Shown: positions 1-9,247, numbered from the stretch's first letter. The stretch is 33,567 bases of DNA from Actinomycetes bacterium (GCA_021848885.1 JAJZTN010000008.1:1-33567), one strand, 5' to 3'. The notes: a model not told the origin generated them from the sequence alone. A program made the numbers and translations.

Positions 1-2
1 GC

Positions 3-497
3 GAGCTCTATGTCGAGACGGAGCTGGACTCGGGTCTGCTGCTTCGGGGGTACGTCGACCGGCTCGACGTCACCCCCGACGGCCGGATGCGTGTCGTCGA
101 CTACAAGACGGGCCGTGCCCCCGCGGTCGGCTTCGAGACCAAGGCCCTCTTCCAGATGCGCTTCTACGCCCTGGTGCTCTGGCGGCTGCGCGACCGGGTG
201 CCCGACATGTTGCAGCTGGTCTACCTCGGCAGCGGTGAGGTTGTCCGCTACGTGCCCGATGAGGCCGACCTGCGGGCCACCGAGCGCAAGGTCAGCGCGA
301 TCTGGGCGGCCATCGAGAACGCCGCCCAGACCGGGGACTGGCGAGCGAACCCGAGCCGGTTGTGCGACTGGTGCGACCACCGCAGCCTCTGCCCGGCCTG
401 GGGCGGGGTGCCGCCGCCGCTGCCGGAGCGAGCCCGGCTGATCCCGCTGGCCAGCGACGAGCTGCCATCGGCCCGTGCTCCGCGTGACGAGGTGTGA
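3..497 (+). CDS. RecB-family (PD-(D/E)XK) exonuclease, C-terminal part
   Basis: The frame is open from the left edge, so only the last 164 residues are present. The visible part carries the core of a RecB-type nuclease: GYVDRLD followed by VVDYKTG, where the D and the D-x-K residues form the metal-binding catalytic site, then a Q-M-R-F-YAL helix typical of motif QxxxY. The C-terminus has the cysteine cluster CDWCDHRSLC, which resembles the Fe-S ligands of AddB/RecB-like nucleases; the first ligand would be upstream and cannot be judged. The likely role is DNA end processing or repair in the cytoplasm. The stop codon lies inside an 18-nt tandem repeat (493-550). The gene converges on the HAD phosphatase gene. 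The family call is secure; the exact function is not known. Confidence 0.85.
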   Translation, partial: ELYVETELDSGLLLRGYVDRLDVTPDGRMRVVDYKTGRAPAVGFETKALFQMRFYALVLWRLRDRVPDMLQLVYLGSGEVVRYVPDEADLRATERKVSAIWAAIENAAQTGDWRANPSRLCDWCDHRSLCPAWGGVPPPLPERARLIPLASDELPSARAPRDEV

Positions 498-550
498 GGC
501 GTCCGGGGAGTGTGAGGCGTCCGGGGAGGAGGTGTGGGACGTCCGGGGAG
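493..550. repeat. 18-nt tandem repeat, three copies, over the stop codon
   Basis: Copies lie at 493-510, 511-528 (identical) and 533-550 (two differences, after a 4-nt spacer), with unit TGTGAGGCGTCCGGGGAG. The first copy contains the TGA stop of the RecB-like gene, so the later copies repeat the stop region. They fill the gap between two convergent genes. No terminator-like hairpin was seen here. Confidence 0.85.
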
Positions 551-560
551 CCGCGCCGGA

Positions 561-1319
561 CTAGCGCAGCGGGCCGCCAGCAGCCAGAGCGCTGGCCAGG
601 CTCCGCAGGTCGGCCAGCCCCAGCCCGCTCAGACTGGGTCGCAGTGCAAGCCGCGGCCCCTCGACCAGCGCCACGACATGGGGCACCCCGAGCACCATGC
701 ACCCGGCCGCCAGCGCTGAGGCAACCCCGGTGGGTGAATCCTCGATGGCCAGGCACTCAGCCGGGTCCACCTGCAGCGCGGCCGCCGCGGCCAGGTAGGG
801 CTCGGGGTGCGGCTTGCCGTTGTCCACCTCGTCCCCGGTAACGCTGACCGTGAAGGTGCGCGGCGCGAGCGCATCGAGCACCGGCTCGGCCAGCCGCCGG
901 TAGGACATCGTCACCAGCGCGGTCGGCATCCCGGCGTCGTGCAGCTGCCCGAGCAGCTCGCGGGCCCCCGGTCGCCAGGGCATGAGCGCCCGAGTGCGCG
1001 CCACCACCTCGTCGAGCAACCGGTCGACGATCTCCTCGGGGGTCAGGTCCACCCCGCCGCGTTCGCGCAGCACGCGGGCGGAGGTGGGCAGGTCGTTGCC
1101 GACCAGCCCGTGGGCGTCCTCGGTGCTCCAGCGCCCGCCGTGCTCGGCCACCAGGGCCTGCTCGGCGGCGATCCAGTACGGCTCGGTGTCCACCAGTGTG
1201 CCGTCCATGTCCCACAGCACCGCGGCGGGCAGGGTGTGGCCGGTGCCGAACCCTCCCGCCGGCCGTGCCCGCCCGCCGCTGAACCCTCCCGCCGCTGCGC
1301 CCTCGCTCGGCACGCTCAT
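561..1319 (-). CDS. HAD superfamily hydrolase, beta-phosphoglucomutase-like
   Basis: A 252-residue cytoplasmic HAD phosphatase of subfamily IA. Motif I is DMDGT with the nucleophile and acid/base aspartates at D37 and D39, motif II is the T in VTMS (T137), motif III is K169 in GKPHPEPY, and motif IV is IEDSPTG (E193/D194). The alpha-helical cap lies around residues 45-115. This pattern fits sugar-phosphate phosphatases or phosphomutases; the substrate cannot be told. The first 30 residues are a Gly/Ala-rich extension containing a short duplicated stretch (AGGF twice), unusual for the family. The ATG overlaps the metH TGA by four bases (ATGA), so translation is probably coupled to metH. Confidence 0.9.
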   Translation of the reverse strand: MSVPSEGAAAGGFSGGRARPAGGFGTGHTLPAAVLWDMDGTLVDTEPYWIAAEQALVAEHGGRWSTEDAHGLVGNDLPTSARVLRERGGVDLTPEEIVDRLLDEVVARTRALMPWRPGARELLGQLHDAGMPTALVTMSYRRLAEPVLDALAPRTFTVSVTGDEVDNGKPHPEPYLAAAAALQVDPAECLAIEDSPTGVASALAAGCMVLGVPHVVALVEGPRLALRPSLSGLGLADLRSLASALAAGGPLR

Positions 1320-4300
1320 GTGGCGTTGAAGTACTTCGCCTCGGGGTGGTGCACCACCATGGCGTCGGTGGACTGCTCCGGGTGCAGCTGAAGCTCCTCG
1401 GACAGGCTCACCCCGATCGCGGACGGGTCCAGGAGCTCGACGAGGGTGCGTCGGTCGGCCAGGTCAGGGCAGGCCGGGTAGCCGAAGGAGTAGCGGGACC
1501 CGCGGTAGTGCTGGCGCAGGATTCCGCCCAGCTCCGGGTCGTCGTCGGCGCCGAAACCGAGCTCGGCTCGCACCCTGGCGTGCCACATCTCGGCCAGCGC
1601 CTCGGTCAGCTGCACCGACAGCCCGTGCAGCTCGAGGTAGTCACGGTAGGCGTTGGCCGCGAAGAGCTCGGCGGTGGCCTGTGAGACGCGCGAGCCGACC
1701 GTGACGACCTGGAAGGCCACCACGTCGGTCTCGCCGGACTCTCGGGGCCGGAAGAAGTCGGCCAGGCACAACCGGCGGTCCCGGCGCTGGCGCGGGAAGC
1801 TGAACCGGACCCGGTCCGCGCCGTGCTCGTCCAGGATGACCAGGTCCTGCCCCTCGCTGACGCAGGGGAAGTAGCCGTAGACGACACCGGCTTCCAGCAG
1901 CCCCTCGGTGTGCGCCCGCTCCAGCCACATCCGAAGCCGGGGTCGCCCCTCGGTCTCCACGAGCTCCTCATAGCTGGGACCCCCGTCGCTGCGAGAGCCC
2001 TTGAGCCCCCACTGCCCCATGAAAGTGGCCCGCTCGTCGAGCCAGGCGGCGTACTCGGCCAGCGCGATGCCCTTGACCACCCGGGTGCCCCAGAACGGCG
2101 GGACGGGCACCGGATTGTCAGTGGCGACGTCGGAGCGTCCGGTGTCGGCTGGCTCCGGCTCGGGCCGGTTTCCGGCGCGCACCTGTCGCCCGCGCCGGGC
2201 GGGCAGGACCTCGGCCAGCGGCCGGGACGGGTCGGCCTTGGCGGCCACGATCGCGTCCATCAGCCGCAGCCCCTCGAACGCGTCGCGGGCGTAGCGCACC
2301 TCGCCCTGGTAGATCGCGGCGAGGTCGGACTCGACGTAGGCCCGGGTCAGCGCCGCCCCGCCGAGCAGCACCGGCCAGCGCGCCGCGACACCGCGCAGGT
2401 TCATCTCCTCGAGGTTCTCCCGCATGACCAGCGTCGACTTGACCAGCAGCCCCGACATCCCGATCGCGTCGGCCTCCTCCTGCTCTGCAGCCCGCAGGAT
2501 CTCCGAGACGGGCTGCTTGATGCCGAGGTTGACCACCCGGTAACCGTTGTTGCTCAAGATGATGTCGACGAGGTTCTTGCCGATGTCGTGCACATCGCCC
2601 TTGACCGTGGCCAGCACGATCGTGCCCTTGCCGGAACCGTCCGCGCGCCCCTCGATATGCGGCTCCAGATGGGCCACCGCCGCCTTCATGACCTCGGCGG
2701 AGGTCAGCACGAAGGGCAGCTGCATCTCCCCGCGCCCGAACAGCTCCCCCACGGTGCGCATGCCGGTCAGCAGCGTGTCGTTGATGATCTCCAGGGCGGT
2801 CCGGCCACTGGCCAACGCCTCGTCGAGGTCCGCCTCGAGGCCGACCCGTTCGCCGTCCACGATGCGTCGCTCCAGCCGCTCGGCCAGCGGCAGCGCGGCC
2901 AGCTGCTCGGCCCGCTCGTCTCGCAGGGCGGCCGAGTCGACCCCGGCGAACAGCTCGAGGAAGCGGGTCAGCGGGTCGTAGTCGTCGCGGCGACGGTCAT
3001 AGACGAGGTCGAGTGCCACCTCGCGCTGCTCGTCGGGGATCCGCGACATCGGGAGGATCTTGGAAGGGTGCACTATCGCCGAGTCCAGCCCGGCCGAGGT
3101 GCACTCGTGCAGGAAGACCGAGTTGAGCACCGCGCGGGCGGGGGCGCTCAGCCCGAAGGAGACGTTGCTGACCCCGAGCGTGGTCTGCACGTCCGGCCAG
3201 CGGGTCTTGACCTCGCGGATGGCCGCGATGGTCTCGATGGCGTCGCGGCGGGTCTCCTGCTGTCCGGTGGCGATGGGGAAGGTCAGGCAGTCCACGATGA
3301 TGTCGCACACCCGCATGCCCCAGCGGCCGGTGAGCTCGGAGATCAACCGGGCGGCGACCGCCACCTTGTGCTCGGCCGTGCGCGCCTGACCGGTCTCGTC
3401 GATGGTCAGCGCGACCACCGCGGCACCGTGCTCCGCGACCACCCGCATGGTGCGGGCGAAGCGGGAGTCCGGGCCGTCACCGTCCTCGAAGTTCACGGAG
3501 TTGACCACGCCGCGCCCAGGCAGCATCTCGAGCCCGGCCTCGATCACCTCCGGCTCGGTGGAGTCGATCATCAGCGGCAGCGTCGAGGCGGTGGCCAGCC
3601 GGCCGACCACCTCCCGGATGTCGTCCACCCCGGAGCGCCCGACGTAGTCCACGCAGACGTCGAGCAGGTGCGCGCCGTCGCGGGTCTGGCTCCGTGCGAT
3701 GGCCACGCAGTCCTCCCAGCGCTGCGCCAGCATCGCCTCGCGGAACGCCTTCGAGCCGTTGGCGTTGGTGCGCTCCCCGATTGACAGGTACGCCGTGTCC
3801 TGCCGGAACGCGACGCTCTGGTAGAGCGAGGCCACCCCGGGCTCCGGTCGGGTGCGGCGGGGGGCCACCTCGCGCCCGGCAACTGTCTGCACGACCTGGC
3901 GCAGGTGCTCCGGGGTGGTGCCGCAGCACCCGCCGACCAGGTTGAGCCCGAACTCGCGGGTGAACATGTCGTGGGCGCCGGCAAGCTCGGCCGGAGTCAG
4001 CGGGTAGCTCGCCCCGTCAGGGCCTAGCTGCGGCAGCCCGGCGTTGGGCATGCACGACAGGGCGGTCCGGGCATGGCGGGACAGGTGGCGCAGGTGCTCG
4101 CTCATCTCACCGGGGCCGGTCGCGCAGTTGAGCCCGAGGACGTCGATGCCCAACGGCTCCAGCGCGCTCAGCGCGGCGCCGATCTCCGAGCCGAGCAGCA
4201 TCGTGCCTGTCGTCTCGACGGTGACCTGCACCAGCACCGGGATGTCGGCCCCGGCCGCTGCGATCGCACGCCTGGCCCCGATGACGGCGGCCTTGGCCTG

Positions 4301-4822
4301 CAGCAGGTCCTGGGCGGTCTCGACGAGCACCGCGTGCGCCCCGCCCTCGAGCAGCCCGGCCACCTGGGTCTGGTAGGCGTCGCGCAGCGCGGCGAAGCCG
4401 ATATGGCCGAGGGTGGGCAGCTTCGTGCCCGGTCCCACCGACCCGAGCACCCAGCGCGGGTGCTCCGGGGTGGACCAGCCGTCGGCGACCTCCCGGGCCA
4501 GGGCCGCTCCGGCCCGGGCCAGCTCGAAGATCCGATCGGGGATGCCGTACTCGCCGAGGTTGCCGAGGTTGGCCCCGAAGGTGTTGGTCTCCACGCAGTC
4601 GACACCGACCGCCAGGTAGGCGTCGTGGATGCCCGCCACGATGTCCGGGCGGGTCACGTTGAGGACCTCGTTGCAGCCGTCCAGGCCCCAGAAGTCGTCC
4701 AGGGTCGGGTTGGCGGCCTGCAGCATGGTGCCCATCGCGCCGTCGGCGACGAGCACTCGTGCAGCCAGGGCGGCGCGCAGGTCGCGGGGGGCATCGGGCA
4801 CCACTCGAGGGTAACGACTCAC
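1316..4822 (-). CDS. metH: Cobalamin-dependent methionine synthase
   Basis: Transfers the methyl group of 5-methyltetrahydrofolate to homocysteine through methylcobalamin, giving methionine and tetrahydrofolate in the cytoplasm. All modules are present in 1168 residues. The homocysteine/zinc domain (about 15-310) has ligands C233, C299 and C300 (GGCC). The pterin-binding domain (about 345-600) starts at IGERTNANGSK. The cobalamin cap and binding domains (about 640-870) have DVHDIG with the cobalt ligand H745. The reactivation domain (about 905-1160) has the AdoMet motif R-x-x-x-G-Y (R1110, G1114, Y1115). A linker at 880-905 is rich in P and E. The GTG start at 4822 has GGGAGG seven bases upstream. 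The gap to the divergent PAC2 gene is only about 70 bp and shows no recognisable cobalamin riboswitch. Confidence 0.98.
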   Translation of the reverse strand: MSRYPRVVPDAPRDLRAALAARVLVADGAMGTMLQAANPTLDDFWGLDGCNEVLNVTRPDIVAGIHDAYLAVGVDCVETNTFGANLGNLGEYGIPDRIFELARAGAALAREVADGWSTPEHPRWVLGSVGPGTKLPTLGHIGFAALRDAYQTQVAGLLEGGAHAVLVETAQDLLQAKAAVIGARRAIAAAGADIPVLVQVTVETTGTMLLGSEIGAALSALEPLGIDVLGLNCATGPGEMSEHLRHLSRHARTALSCMPNAGLPQLGPDGASYPLTPAELAGAHDMFTREFGLNLVGGCCGTTPEHLRQVVQTVAGREVAPRRTRPEPGVASLYQSVAFRQDTAYLSIGERTNANGSKAFREAMLAQRWEDCVAIARSQTRDGAHLLDVCVDYVGRSGVDDIREVVGRLATASTLPLMIDSTEPEVIEAGLEMLPGRGVVNSVNFEDGDGPDSRFARTMRVVAEHGAAVVALTIDETGQARTAEHKVAVAARLISELTGRWGMRVCDIIVDCLTFPIATGQQETRRDAIETIAAIREVKTRWPDVQTTLGVSNVSFGLSAPARAVLNSVFLHECTSAGLDSAIVHPSKILPMSRIPDEQREVALDLVYDRRRDDYDPLTRFLELFAGVDSAALRDERAEQLAALPLAERLERRIVDGERVGLEADLDEALASGRTALEIINDTLLTGMRTVGELFGRGEMQLPFVLTSAEVMKAAVAHLEPHIEGRADGSGKGTIVLATVKGDVHDIGKNLVDIILSNNGYRVVNLGIKQPVSEILRAAEQEEADAIGMSGLLVKSTLVMRENLEEMNLRGVAARWPVLLGGAALTRAYVESDLAAIYQGEVRYARDAFEGLRLMDAIVAAKADPSRPLAEVLPARRGRQVRAGNRPEPEPADTGRSDVATDNPVPVPPFWGTRVVKGIALAEYAAWLDERATFMGQWGLKGSRSDGGPSYEELVETEGRPRLRMWLERAHTEGLLEAGVVYGYFPCVSEGQDLVILDEHGADRVRFSFPRQRRDRRLCLADFFRPRESGETDVVAFQVVTVGSRVSQATAELFAANAYRDYLELHGLSVQLTEALAEMWHARVRAELGFGADDDPELGGILRQHYRGSRYSFGYPACPDLADRRTLVELLDPSAIGVSLSEELQLHPEQSTDAMVVHHPEAKYFNAT

Positions 4823-4893
4823 CCGATAGCCTCCCGACGTACCCTCAGACAGGCCGGGAGGCCGTCTCGGTGGCCGGAGCGGAGGATCGTGGG

Positions 4894-5760
4894 GTGAGAG
4901 AGCTCGACCCGGTGCCGCAGCTCGATGACGCCATCCTCGTCGCCGCCTTCGAGGGCTGGAACGACGCCGGGGACGCCGCGACGATGGCCGTTGAGCATCT
5001 CGAACAGGTCTGGTCCGCCACCCCGGTGCTCGCGCTGGACCCGGAGGAGTACTACGACTTCCAGGTGAACCGTCCCACCGTCTCGGTCGCCGACGACGGG
5101 CGCAGGCACATCACCTGGCCCACCACGCGGGTGTCCTACGCCCGCCTGCCCGATCTGGGGCACGACCTCGTGCTGGTGCGCGGCATCGAGCCGAGCATGC
5201 GGTGGCGGACCTTCACCGCCGAGATCCTCGCCCTGTGCCACCAGCTCAGCGTCCGCACGGTGCTCACCCTCGGGGCGCTGCTGGCCGACACCCCCCACAC
5301 CCGACCCGTGCCGGTCACCGCGACCTCCAGCGACCGGGAGCTGGCCGAGCGGCTGGGGCTGGACCAGTCCCGATATGAGGGCCCGACCGGCATCGTCGGG
5401 GTGCTGCACGAGGCGTGCGCCGATGCGGGGCTGCCGGCGCTGTCGATCTGGTCGGCGGTCCCGCACTACGTGAGCCAGACTCCCTGCCCCAAGGCGACGC
5501 TGGCGCTGCTTCGCCGGGTCGAGGACCTGCTGCAGCTGCAGCTCCCGCTGGGCGACCTGCCGGCCCAGGCCCGGGCCTGGGAGGTCGGGGTGGACCAGCT
5601 GGCCGCCGAGGACGCCGAGGTGGCCGACTACGTGCGGACCCTGGAGCAGGCGAAGGACGCCGCGGACCTGCCGGAGGCCTCCGGGGAGGCGATAGCCCAG
5701 GAGTTCGAGCGCTACCTGCGCCGCCGCGACGAGGGACATCGCCGCGACGAGGGGCGCTGA
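4894..5760 (+). CDS. PAC2 family protein (proteasome assembly chaperone-like)
   Basis: A 288-residue PAC2-family protein, recognisable from the N-terminal AAFEGWNDAGDAAT segment, the central EPSMRWRTF segment and the PTGIVGVLHEA segment. The fold is shared with eukaryotic proteasome-assembly chaperones; in actinobacteria the role is not proven. I chose GTG 4894 because GGAGGA sits seven bases upstream and the protein then begins RELDPVPQL like its relatives. GTG 4870, also with a GGGAGG, would add eight residues. The C-terminus is a charged duplicated tail (RRRDEG-HRRDEG) made by an 18-nt repeat, and the stop region GGGGCGCTGA is duplicated directly after. Divergent from metH, convergent with mshC; this neighbourhood is conserved in actinobacteria. 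Confidence 0.9.
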   Translation: MRELDPVPQLDDAILVAAFEGWNDAGDAATMAVEHLEQVWSATPVLALDPEEYYDFQVNRPTVSVADDGRRHITWPTTRVSYARLPDLGHDLVLVRGIEPSMRWRTFTAEILALCHQLSVRTVLTLGALLADTPHTRPVPVTATSSDRELAERLGLDQSRYEGPTGIVGVLHEACADAGLPALSIWSAVPHYVSQTPCPKATLALLRRVEDLLQLQLPLGDLPAQARAWEVGVDQLAAEDAEVADYVRTLEQAKDAADLPEASGEAIAQEFERYLRRRDEGHRRDEGR

Positions 5761-5770
5761 GGGGCGCTGA
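5722..5770. repeat. Short tandem repeats at the PAC2 gene end
   Basis: CGCCGCGACGAGGG occurs at 5722-5735 and 5740-5753 (period 18), and GGGGCGCTGA at 5751-5760 and 5761-5770 (period 10). They encode the repeated C-terminal tail and duplicate the stop codon region. Confidence 0.8.
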
Positions 5771-5801
5771 CGCTGAGGGGGTACGCCGCCAGACCGGCTC
5801 G

Positions 5802-7025
5802 TCAGAGCCGAACGCCAAGCAGCGCGTCCACCAGCTGGGCCACCAGCGCGGGAGCCGTCTCGTCCTGCCCACCGTGGCGGGTCTGCTCGACCCAGCGGTC
5901 AACCGCCTGCAGCGCGGCCGGGACGTCGAGGTCATCGGCCAGGTGCCCGCGGACCTGCTCGAGCAGCACCCCCGCCGGTGGCCCGCTCACCCGGTCGAGC
6001 GCCTCACGCCAGCGGGCCAGCCGCTCCTCGGCCCGGGTCAGGTCCTGCGGCGTCCACTCCCAGTCGAGCCGGTAGTGGTGGGCCAGCAGGGCGAGCCGGA
6101 TGGCCATCGGGTCACGGCCCTCGCCCCGAAGCGCTGAGACGAAGACCAGGTTGCCGCGGGACTTCGACATCTTCGCCCCGTCAAGGCCGACCATCCCGGT
6201 GTGCACGTAGTGCCGGGCATAGGGCTGCCCCGAGGTGAGCACGTGCGCCTGCGCGGCGCTCATCTCATGGTGCGGGAAGGCCAGGTCGGACCCCCCGCCC
6301 TGCACGTCGATGCCCGTGCCGAGGTGGTGCAGCGCGATCGCCGTGCACTCGATGTGCCAGCCGGGGCGGCCCCGGCCCAGCGCGGTCTCCCAGGCTGGGT
6401 CGTCGGGGCGCTCGCTCTGCCAGAGCAGGCAGTCCATCGGGTCCTTCTTGCCGACCCGCTGCGGGTCCCCCCCACGCTCGGCGAAGAGGGCCCGCATGCT
6501 GGCCGGGTCGGTGTGGCTGACCGAGCCGAAGCCCGGGTCGGCGCTCACCGAGAAGTAGGTGTCACCGTCGACGTCGTAGGCGGCGCCGCGCTCTCGTAGC
6601 GCGGCGATCGCCTCGACGATGAGCGGGATGGCCTCCACGGCCCCGACGTAGGCATCCGGGGGCAGCACGCGAAGGGCCGCCATGTCCTCCCGGAAAACCT
6701 GGGTCTCCCGGTCGGCTAGCTCAGCCCAGTCCTGGCCGGTCTCCACGGCCCGCTCCAGCAGCGGGTCGTCGATGTCGGTGACGTTCTGCACGTAGCGGAC
6801 CTCGTGACCCGCGTCGCGCCAGACCCGCTGGAGCACGTCGAAGGCCACGTAGGTGGCCGCGTGTCCCATGTGGGTGGCGTCGTACGGCGTGATCCCGCAG
6901 ACGTACATTGTCGCGGTGGGTCCCGGCGTTGTGGGGCGGACCTGAGCAGATGCGGTGTCGAAGAGCCGCAGGCCCCGACCCGTCCCCGGCAGGGCAGGCA
7001 GGTCGGGGGCAGCCCAGGCGCGCAT
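5802..7025 (-). CDS. mshC: Cysteine:GlcN-Ins ligase (mycothiol biosynthesis)
   Basis: ATP-dependent ligation of cysteine to 1-D-myo-inosityl 2-amino-2-deoxy-alpha-D-glucopyranoside, the third step of mycothiol synthesis. The protein has 407 residues, close to known MshC. It is a cysteinyl-tRNA synthetase relative: the HIGH-like motif HMGH is at 52-55, KMSKS at 285-289, and the zinc ligands that select cysteine are probably C43, C227 and H252. [17 protein letters not shown] is characteristic of MshC rather than CysS, and the tRNA anticodon-binding domain of CysS is absent. ATG start at 7025. Followed upstream by the SCO1664-like/DUF3090/phosphatase trio, the usual actinobacterial arrangement. 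A 6-bp inverted repeat (CGGCTC/GAGCCG, 5795-5810) spans its stop codon. Confidence 0.96.
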   Translation of the reverse strand: MRAWAAPDLPALPGTGRGLRLFDTASAQVRPTTPGPTATMYVCGITPYDATHMGHAATYVAFDVLQRVWRDAGHEVRYVQNVTDIDDPLLERAVETGQDWAELADRETQVFREDMAALRVLPPDAYVGAVEAIPLIVEAIAALRERGAAYDVDGDTYFSVSADPGFGSVSHTDPASMRALFAERGGDPQRVGKKDPMDCLLWQSERPDDPAWETALGRGRPGWHIECTAIALHHLGTGIDVQGGGSDLAFPHHEMSAAQAHVLTSGQPYARHYVHTGMVGLDGAKMSKSRGNLVFVSALRGEGRDPMAIRLALLAHHYRLDWEWTPQDLTRAEERLARWREALDRVSGPPAGVLLEQVRGHLADDLDVPAALQAVDRWVEQTRHGGQDETAPALVAQLVDALLGVRL

Positions 7026-7049
7026 AGCGGGAGGGTAGCCGGGTGTCGA

Positions 7050-7868
7050 TCAGAAGACCGGCCAGGGGATGGCCGGCCATTGCCCGTGCGGACGCGGGAA
7101 CCGACCGCGGCGCAGCATCCGGGCGGCACGCCCGGCCACCGCGCCCACCTCTGCCGCGCTGACCAGGCCAGCCAGCTTCTCCCGGAGCCGGCACCCGGAA
7201 CCCTCGGCCAGGTCGGTGGCCAGCCGGGCGAGCATCTCGGTGTGCTCCTCCCCGATCGGGCGCCCCGCCCAACCCCACAGCACGGTGCGCAGCTTGTCCT
7301 CGGTGTGCAGGCAGACCCCGTGGTCCACGCCGTGCACGCCACCATCGGCGTCGACCAGCACATGCCCGCCCTTGCGGTCGGCGTTGTTGAGTACGACGTC
7401 CAGCACGGCCATCCTGCGCAGCCGGCTGTCATCGCGGTGCACAAGGCTGACCTGCCCGTCCTCGCCGTCGCTGGCGTCGATGACGCGCAGCCAGCCTTCC
7501 GGCACGGCGTGGCTGGGGACGACGTCCACGAGGCTGGCCTGGGGGTCGGTGTCCACCCACAGCTGGCAGACCCCCGGGCCGAACGGGCCCTCGCGCAGCA
7601 CAGTGAGCGGCACCAGGTCCCAGCCGGTCGCCTGCGATATGAGGTAGGAGGCCACCTCGCGCCCGGCCAGGGTGCCGTCAGGGAAGTCCCACAACGGCCG
7701 CTCCCCGGCGACCGGCTTGTAGACCACCGGAGCGCTCATGCCGTCCAGCTCCACCTGGGCGAGCAGCGTGGCGTTGGAGGCGGTGGTGATCCGCCCACGC
7801 ACCTGCAGCTGTCCCGAGCGCAGCAGGGTGTGCGCATCGTGAGGGTCCAGGGCCAGGCCGACGTTCAC
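7050..7868 (-). CDS. SCO1664-family protein (function unknown)
   Basis: A 272-residue protein of the actinobacterial SCO1664 family. The middle (APVVYKP, then LDVVLNNADRKGGHVL) resembles a lipid-kinase/aminoglycoside-kinase fold: a lysine strand followed by a D-x-x-x-N-N-x-D-R-K-G-G-H catalytic-like loop and a GVDHG metal-loop-like segment. A kinase-like activity is therefore an inference. The frame stays open far upstream, but protein-like sequence begins at NVGLALDPHDA; I chose GTG 7868, 11 bases after the DUF3090 stop. It belongs to the conserved cluster with mshC, DUF3090 and the histidine phosphatase. Confidence 0.85.
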   Translation of the reverse strand: MNVGLALDPHDAHTLLRSGQLQVRGRITTASNATLLAQVELDGMSAPVVYKPVAGERPLWDFPDGTLAGREVASYLISQATGWDLVPLTVLREGPFGPGVCQLWVDTDPQASLVDVVPSHAVPEGWLRVIDASDGEDGQVSLVHRDDSRLRRMAVLDVVLNNADRKGGHVLVDADGGVHGVDHGVCLHTEDKLRTVLWGWAGRPIGEEHTEMLARLATDLAEGSGCRLREKLAGLVSAAEVGAVAGRAARMLRRGRFPRPHGQWPAIPWPVF

Positions 7869-7879
7869 GCCACCAGTCT

Positions 7880-8440
7880 CTAGCGCCGGTAGCCGTTCGC
7901 GCGCGGGCAGATGTGCCCCGCGGGGTCCAGCGGCTGCGCGCAGAACGGGCACGGTGGTCGTCCGGCGGCCACGACGGCCTTGGCACGCTTGACGAAGGCC
8001 CGGGCCGCCGCCCCACTCAGGTGCACTCGAAGCAGCGGCGGGCCGTCGGGGTCCTCCGCGTCGATCTCGGGCTCCTCGGCCTCCCCCTCGGTGATCGCCT
8101 GCGCCTCGATGAGGACCTGCTCGGCGTCGGCGTCCCAGGCCAGTGCCATCGTGCCGACCCGGAACTCCTCCAGCAGCGGCTGGTCCAGCGGTGCGTTGTC
8201 GTCGAGCTCCAGCGGGGCGACCGCCGGGACCGGGGCGGTGCCACCGGAGCGTCGTACGATCTCGTCGAGCAGGGTGTCCACCCGCTCGGCCAGCACCTGC
8301 ACCTGAGCCTTCTCCAGGGCCACGCTGGTGATCCGCCCGGTGCCTGAGGCCTGCAGGTAGAAGGTGCGCTGACCGGGCTCGCCGACCGTTCCCACCACGA
8401 AACGGTCCGGGGGGTCGAAGTCGAAGACCTGACGTGGCAT
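7880..8440 (-). CDS. DUF3090 family protein
   Basis: A 186-residue protein of a family nearly confined to actinobacteria. It begins MPRQVFDFDPPDRFVVGTVG, the conserved N-terminus, so ATG 8440 is preferred over the in-frame TTG two codons upstream. The C-terminus carries a small zinc-ribbon-like motif: CPFC, a short turn, then HICPRANGYRR. The middle (about 110-135) is acidic. Biochemical function is unknown; constant linkage with mshC and the SCO1664-like gene suggests a shared pathway. Translated just before the SCO1664-like gene. Confidence 0.92.
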   Translation of the reverse strand: MPRQVFDFDPPDRFVVGTVGEPGQRTFYLQASGTGRITSVALEKAQVQVLAERVDTLLDEIVRRSGGTAPVPAVAPLELDDNAPLDQPLLEEFRVGTMALAWDADAEQVLIEAQAITEGEAEEPEIDAEDPDGPPLLRVHLSGAAARAFVKRAKAVVAAGRPPCPFCAQPLDPAGHICPRANGYRR

Positions 8441-8484
8441 GGCCAAACCCTAAGCCAGTCGGTTCACCCGACCAGTCGAGCCGG

Positions 8485-8557
8485 GTCGGGCCCGGGCCAG
8501 GGTGGGGCCGGGCGGGGGCGCCGGGCGCGGGGCCCGGGATCAGGTCGGGCCCGGGCC
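8485..8557. repeat. GC-rich direct repeat between DUF3090 and phosphatase genes
   Basis: GTCGGGCCCGGGCC occurs at 8485-8498 and 8544-8557, joined by further runs of G and C. The second copy lies in the last codons of the phosphatase gene. The whole stretch can fold strongly and may be an attenuating or terminating structure, but no T-run follows. Confidence 0.6.
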
Positions 8558-9247
8558 GCCACCCACCACGGCGTCGCTCGTGGCGCCTCGCCGGCGAGCA
8601 CGCCGAGGTGCCACGAGCTCGCGCAGCGCCCCGCCGGTGTCGTTGACCCGCAGCACGAAGGGGCGCAGCTCGGTGTAGCGCAGCACGCTGACCGAGCACG
8701 GGTCGATGACGATGCGCTGGAACTGGTCCAGGTGCAGCCCGAGGGCGTCGGCCAGCACCGCCTTGATGACATCACCGTGCGAGACCAGGGCCCACACCGC
8801 TGATTCGCCGTGCTGCTCGCGCACGGCCGCGTCGTGCTCGCGCACCGCGCTCACCGCACGGTTCGCCATGGCCAGCATCGACTCGCCCTCGGCGCCTGGG
8901 AAGGTGACCGACGACGGGTGGGCCTGCACGGCCTTCCACAGCCGCTTCTTGGCCAGCGCCTTCAGCGGCTGACCGGTCCAGTCGCCGTAGCGGCACTCCC
9001 CCACCCGCTCATCGACACTGAGCTGGTGTCCGGGCCGCCCGGTCAGCAGCGCCTCGGCGGTCTGCTGGCAGCGCTCCAGCGGGCTGGCGACCACCCGGAC
9101 CAGCGGCACGTCGGCCAACCGGGTGGCCAGCGCGGCTGCCTGCGCGCGGCCGGTCTCGTCCAGGTCCACACCGGGGGTCCAGCCGGCCAGCACGCCAGCG
9201 GCGTTCGCCGCCGTTCGGCCGTGGCGGACCAGCAGCACCGTCGTCAC
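8540..9247 (-). CDS. Histidine phosphatase family protein (MSMEG_4193-like)
   Basis: A 235-residue member of the phosphoglycerate-mutase-like branch. The catalytic histidine is H9 in LVRHG; SPLERCQQTA supplies the arginine pocket (R59), E84 in GECRYGDW is the acid, and H157 in VSHGD completes the site. The family is linked to DUF3090 in actinobacteria and is sometimes called a putative phosphomutase; the substrate is not known. The last 35 residues are a Gly/Arg-rich tail. Its start codon overlaps the selB stop codon by four bases (ATGA), so it is probably transcribed with the sel genes here. Confidence 0.92.
   Translation of the reverse strand: MTTVLLVRHGRTAANAAGVLAGWTPGVDLDETGRAQAAALATRLADVPLVRVVASPLERCQQTAEALLTGRPGHQLSVDERVGECRYGDWTGQPLKALAKKRLWKAVQAHPSSVTFPGAEGESMLAMANRAVSAVREHDAAVREQHGESAVWALVSHGDVIKAVLADALGLHLDQFQRIVIDPCSVSVLRYTELRPFVLRVNDTGGALRELVAPRRARRRGATSDAVVGGGPGPT

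Noticed and set aside
1823-3784. 653-codon open frame opposite metH
   Set aside because: Composition is that of an antisense shadow (H/Q/R/D-rich, no domain) and the metH frame is unmistakable.
4823-4893. Cobalamin riboswitch upstream of metH
   Set aside because: The gap to the divergent gene is about 70 bp, too short for the aptamer, and I see no B12-box-like sequence.
8441-8539. Rho-independent terminator between DUF3090 and the phosphatase gene
   Set aside because: Several GC-rich inverted repeats compete and no T-run follows; the genes are in the same direction and are usually co-transcribed.
7869-8699. Upstream extension of the SCO1664-like frame
   Set aside because: It overlaps DUF3090 and the phosphatase gene in another frame and has low-complexity G/R/P composition.
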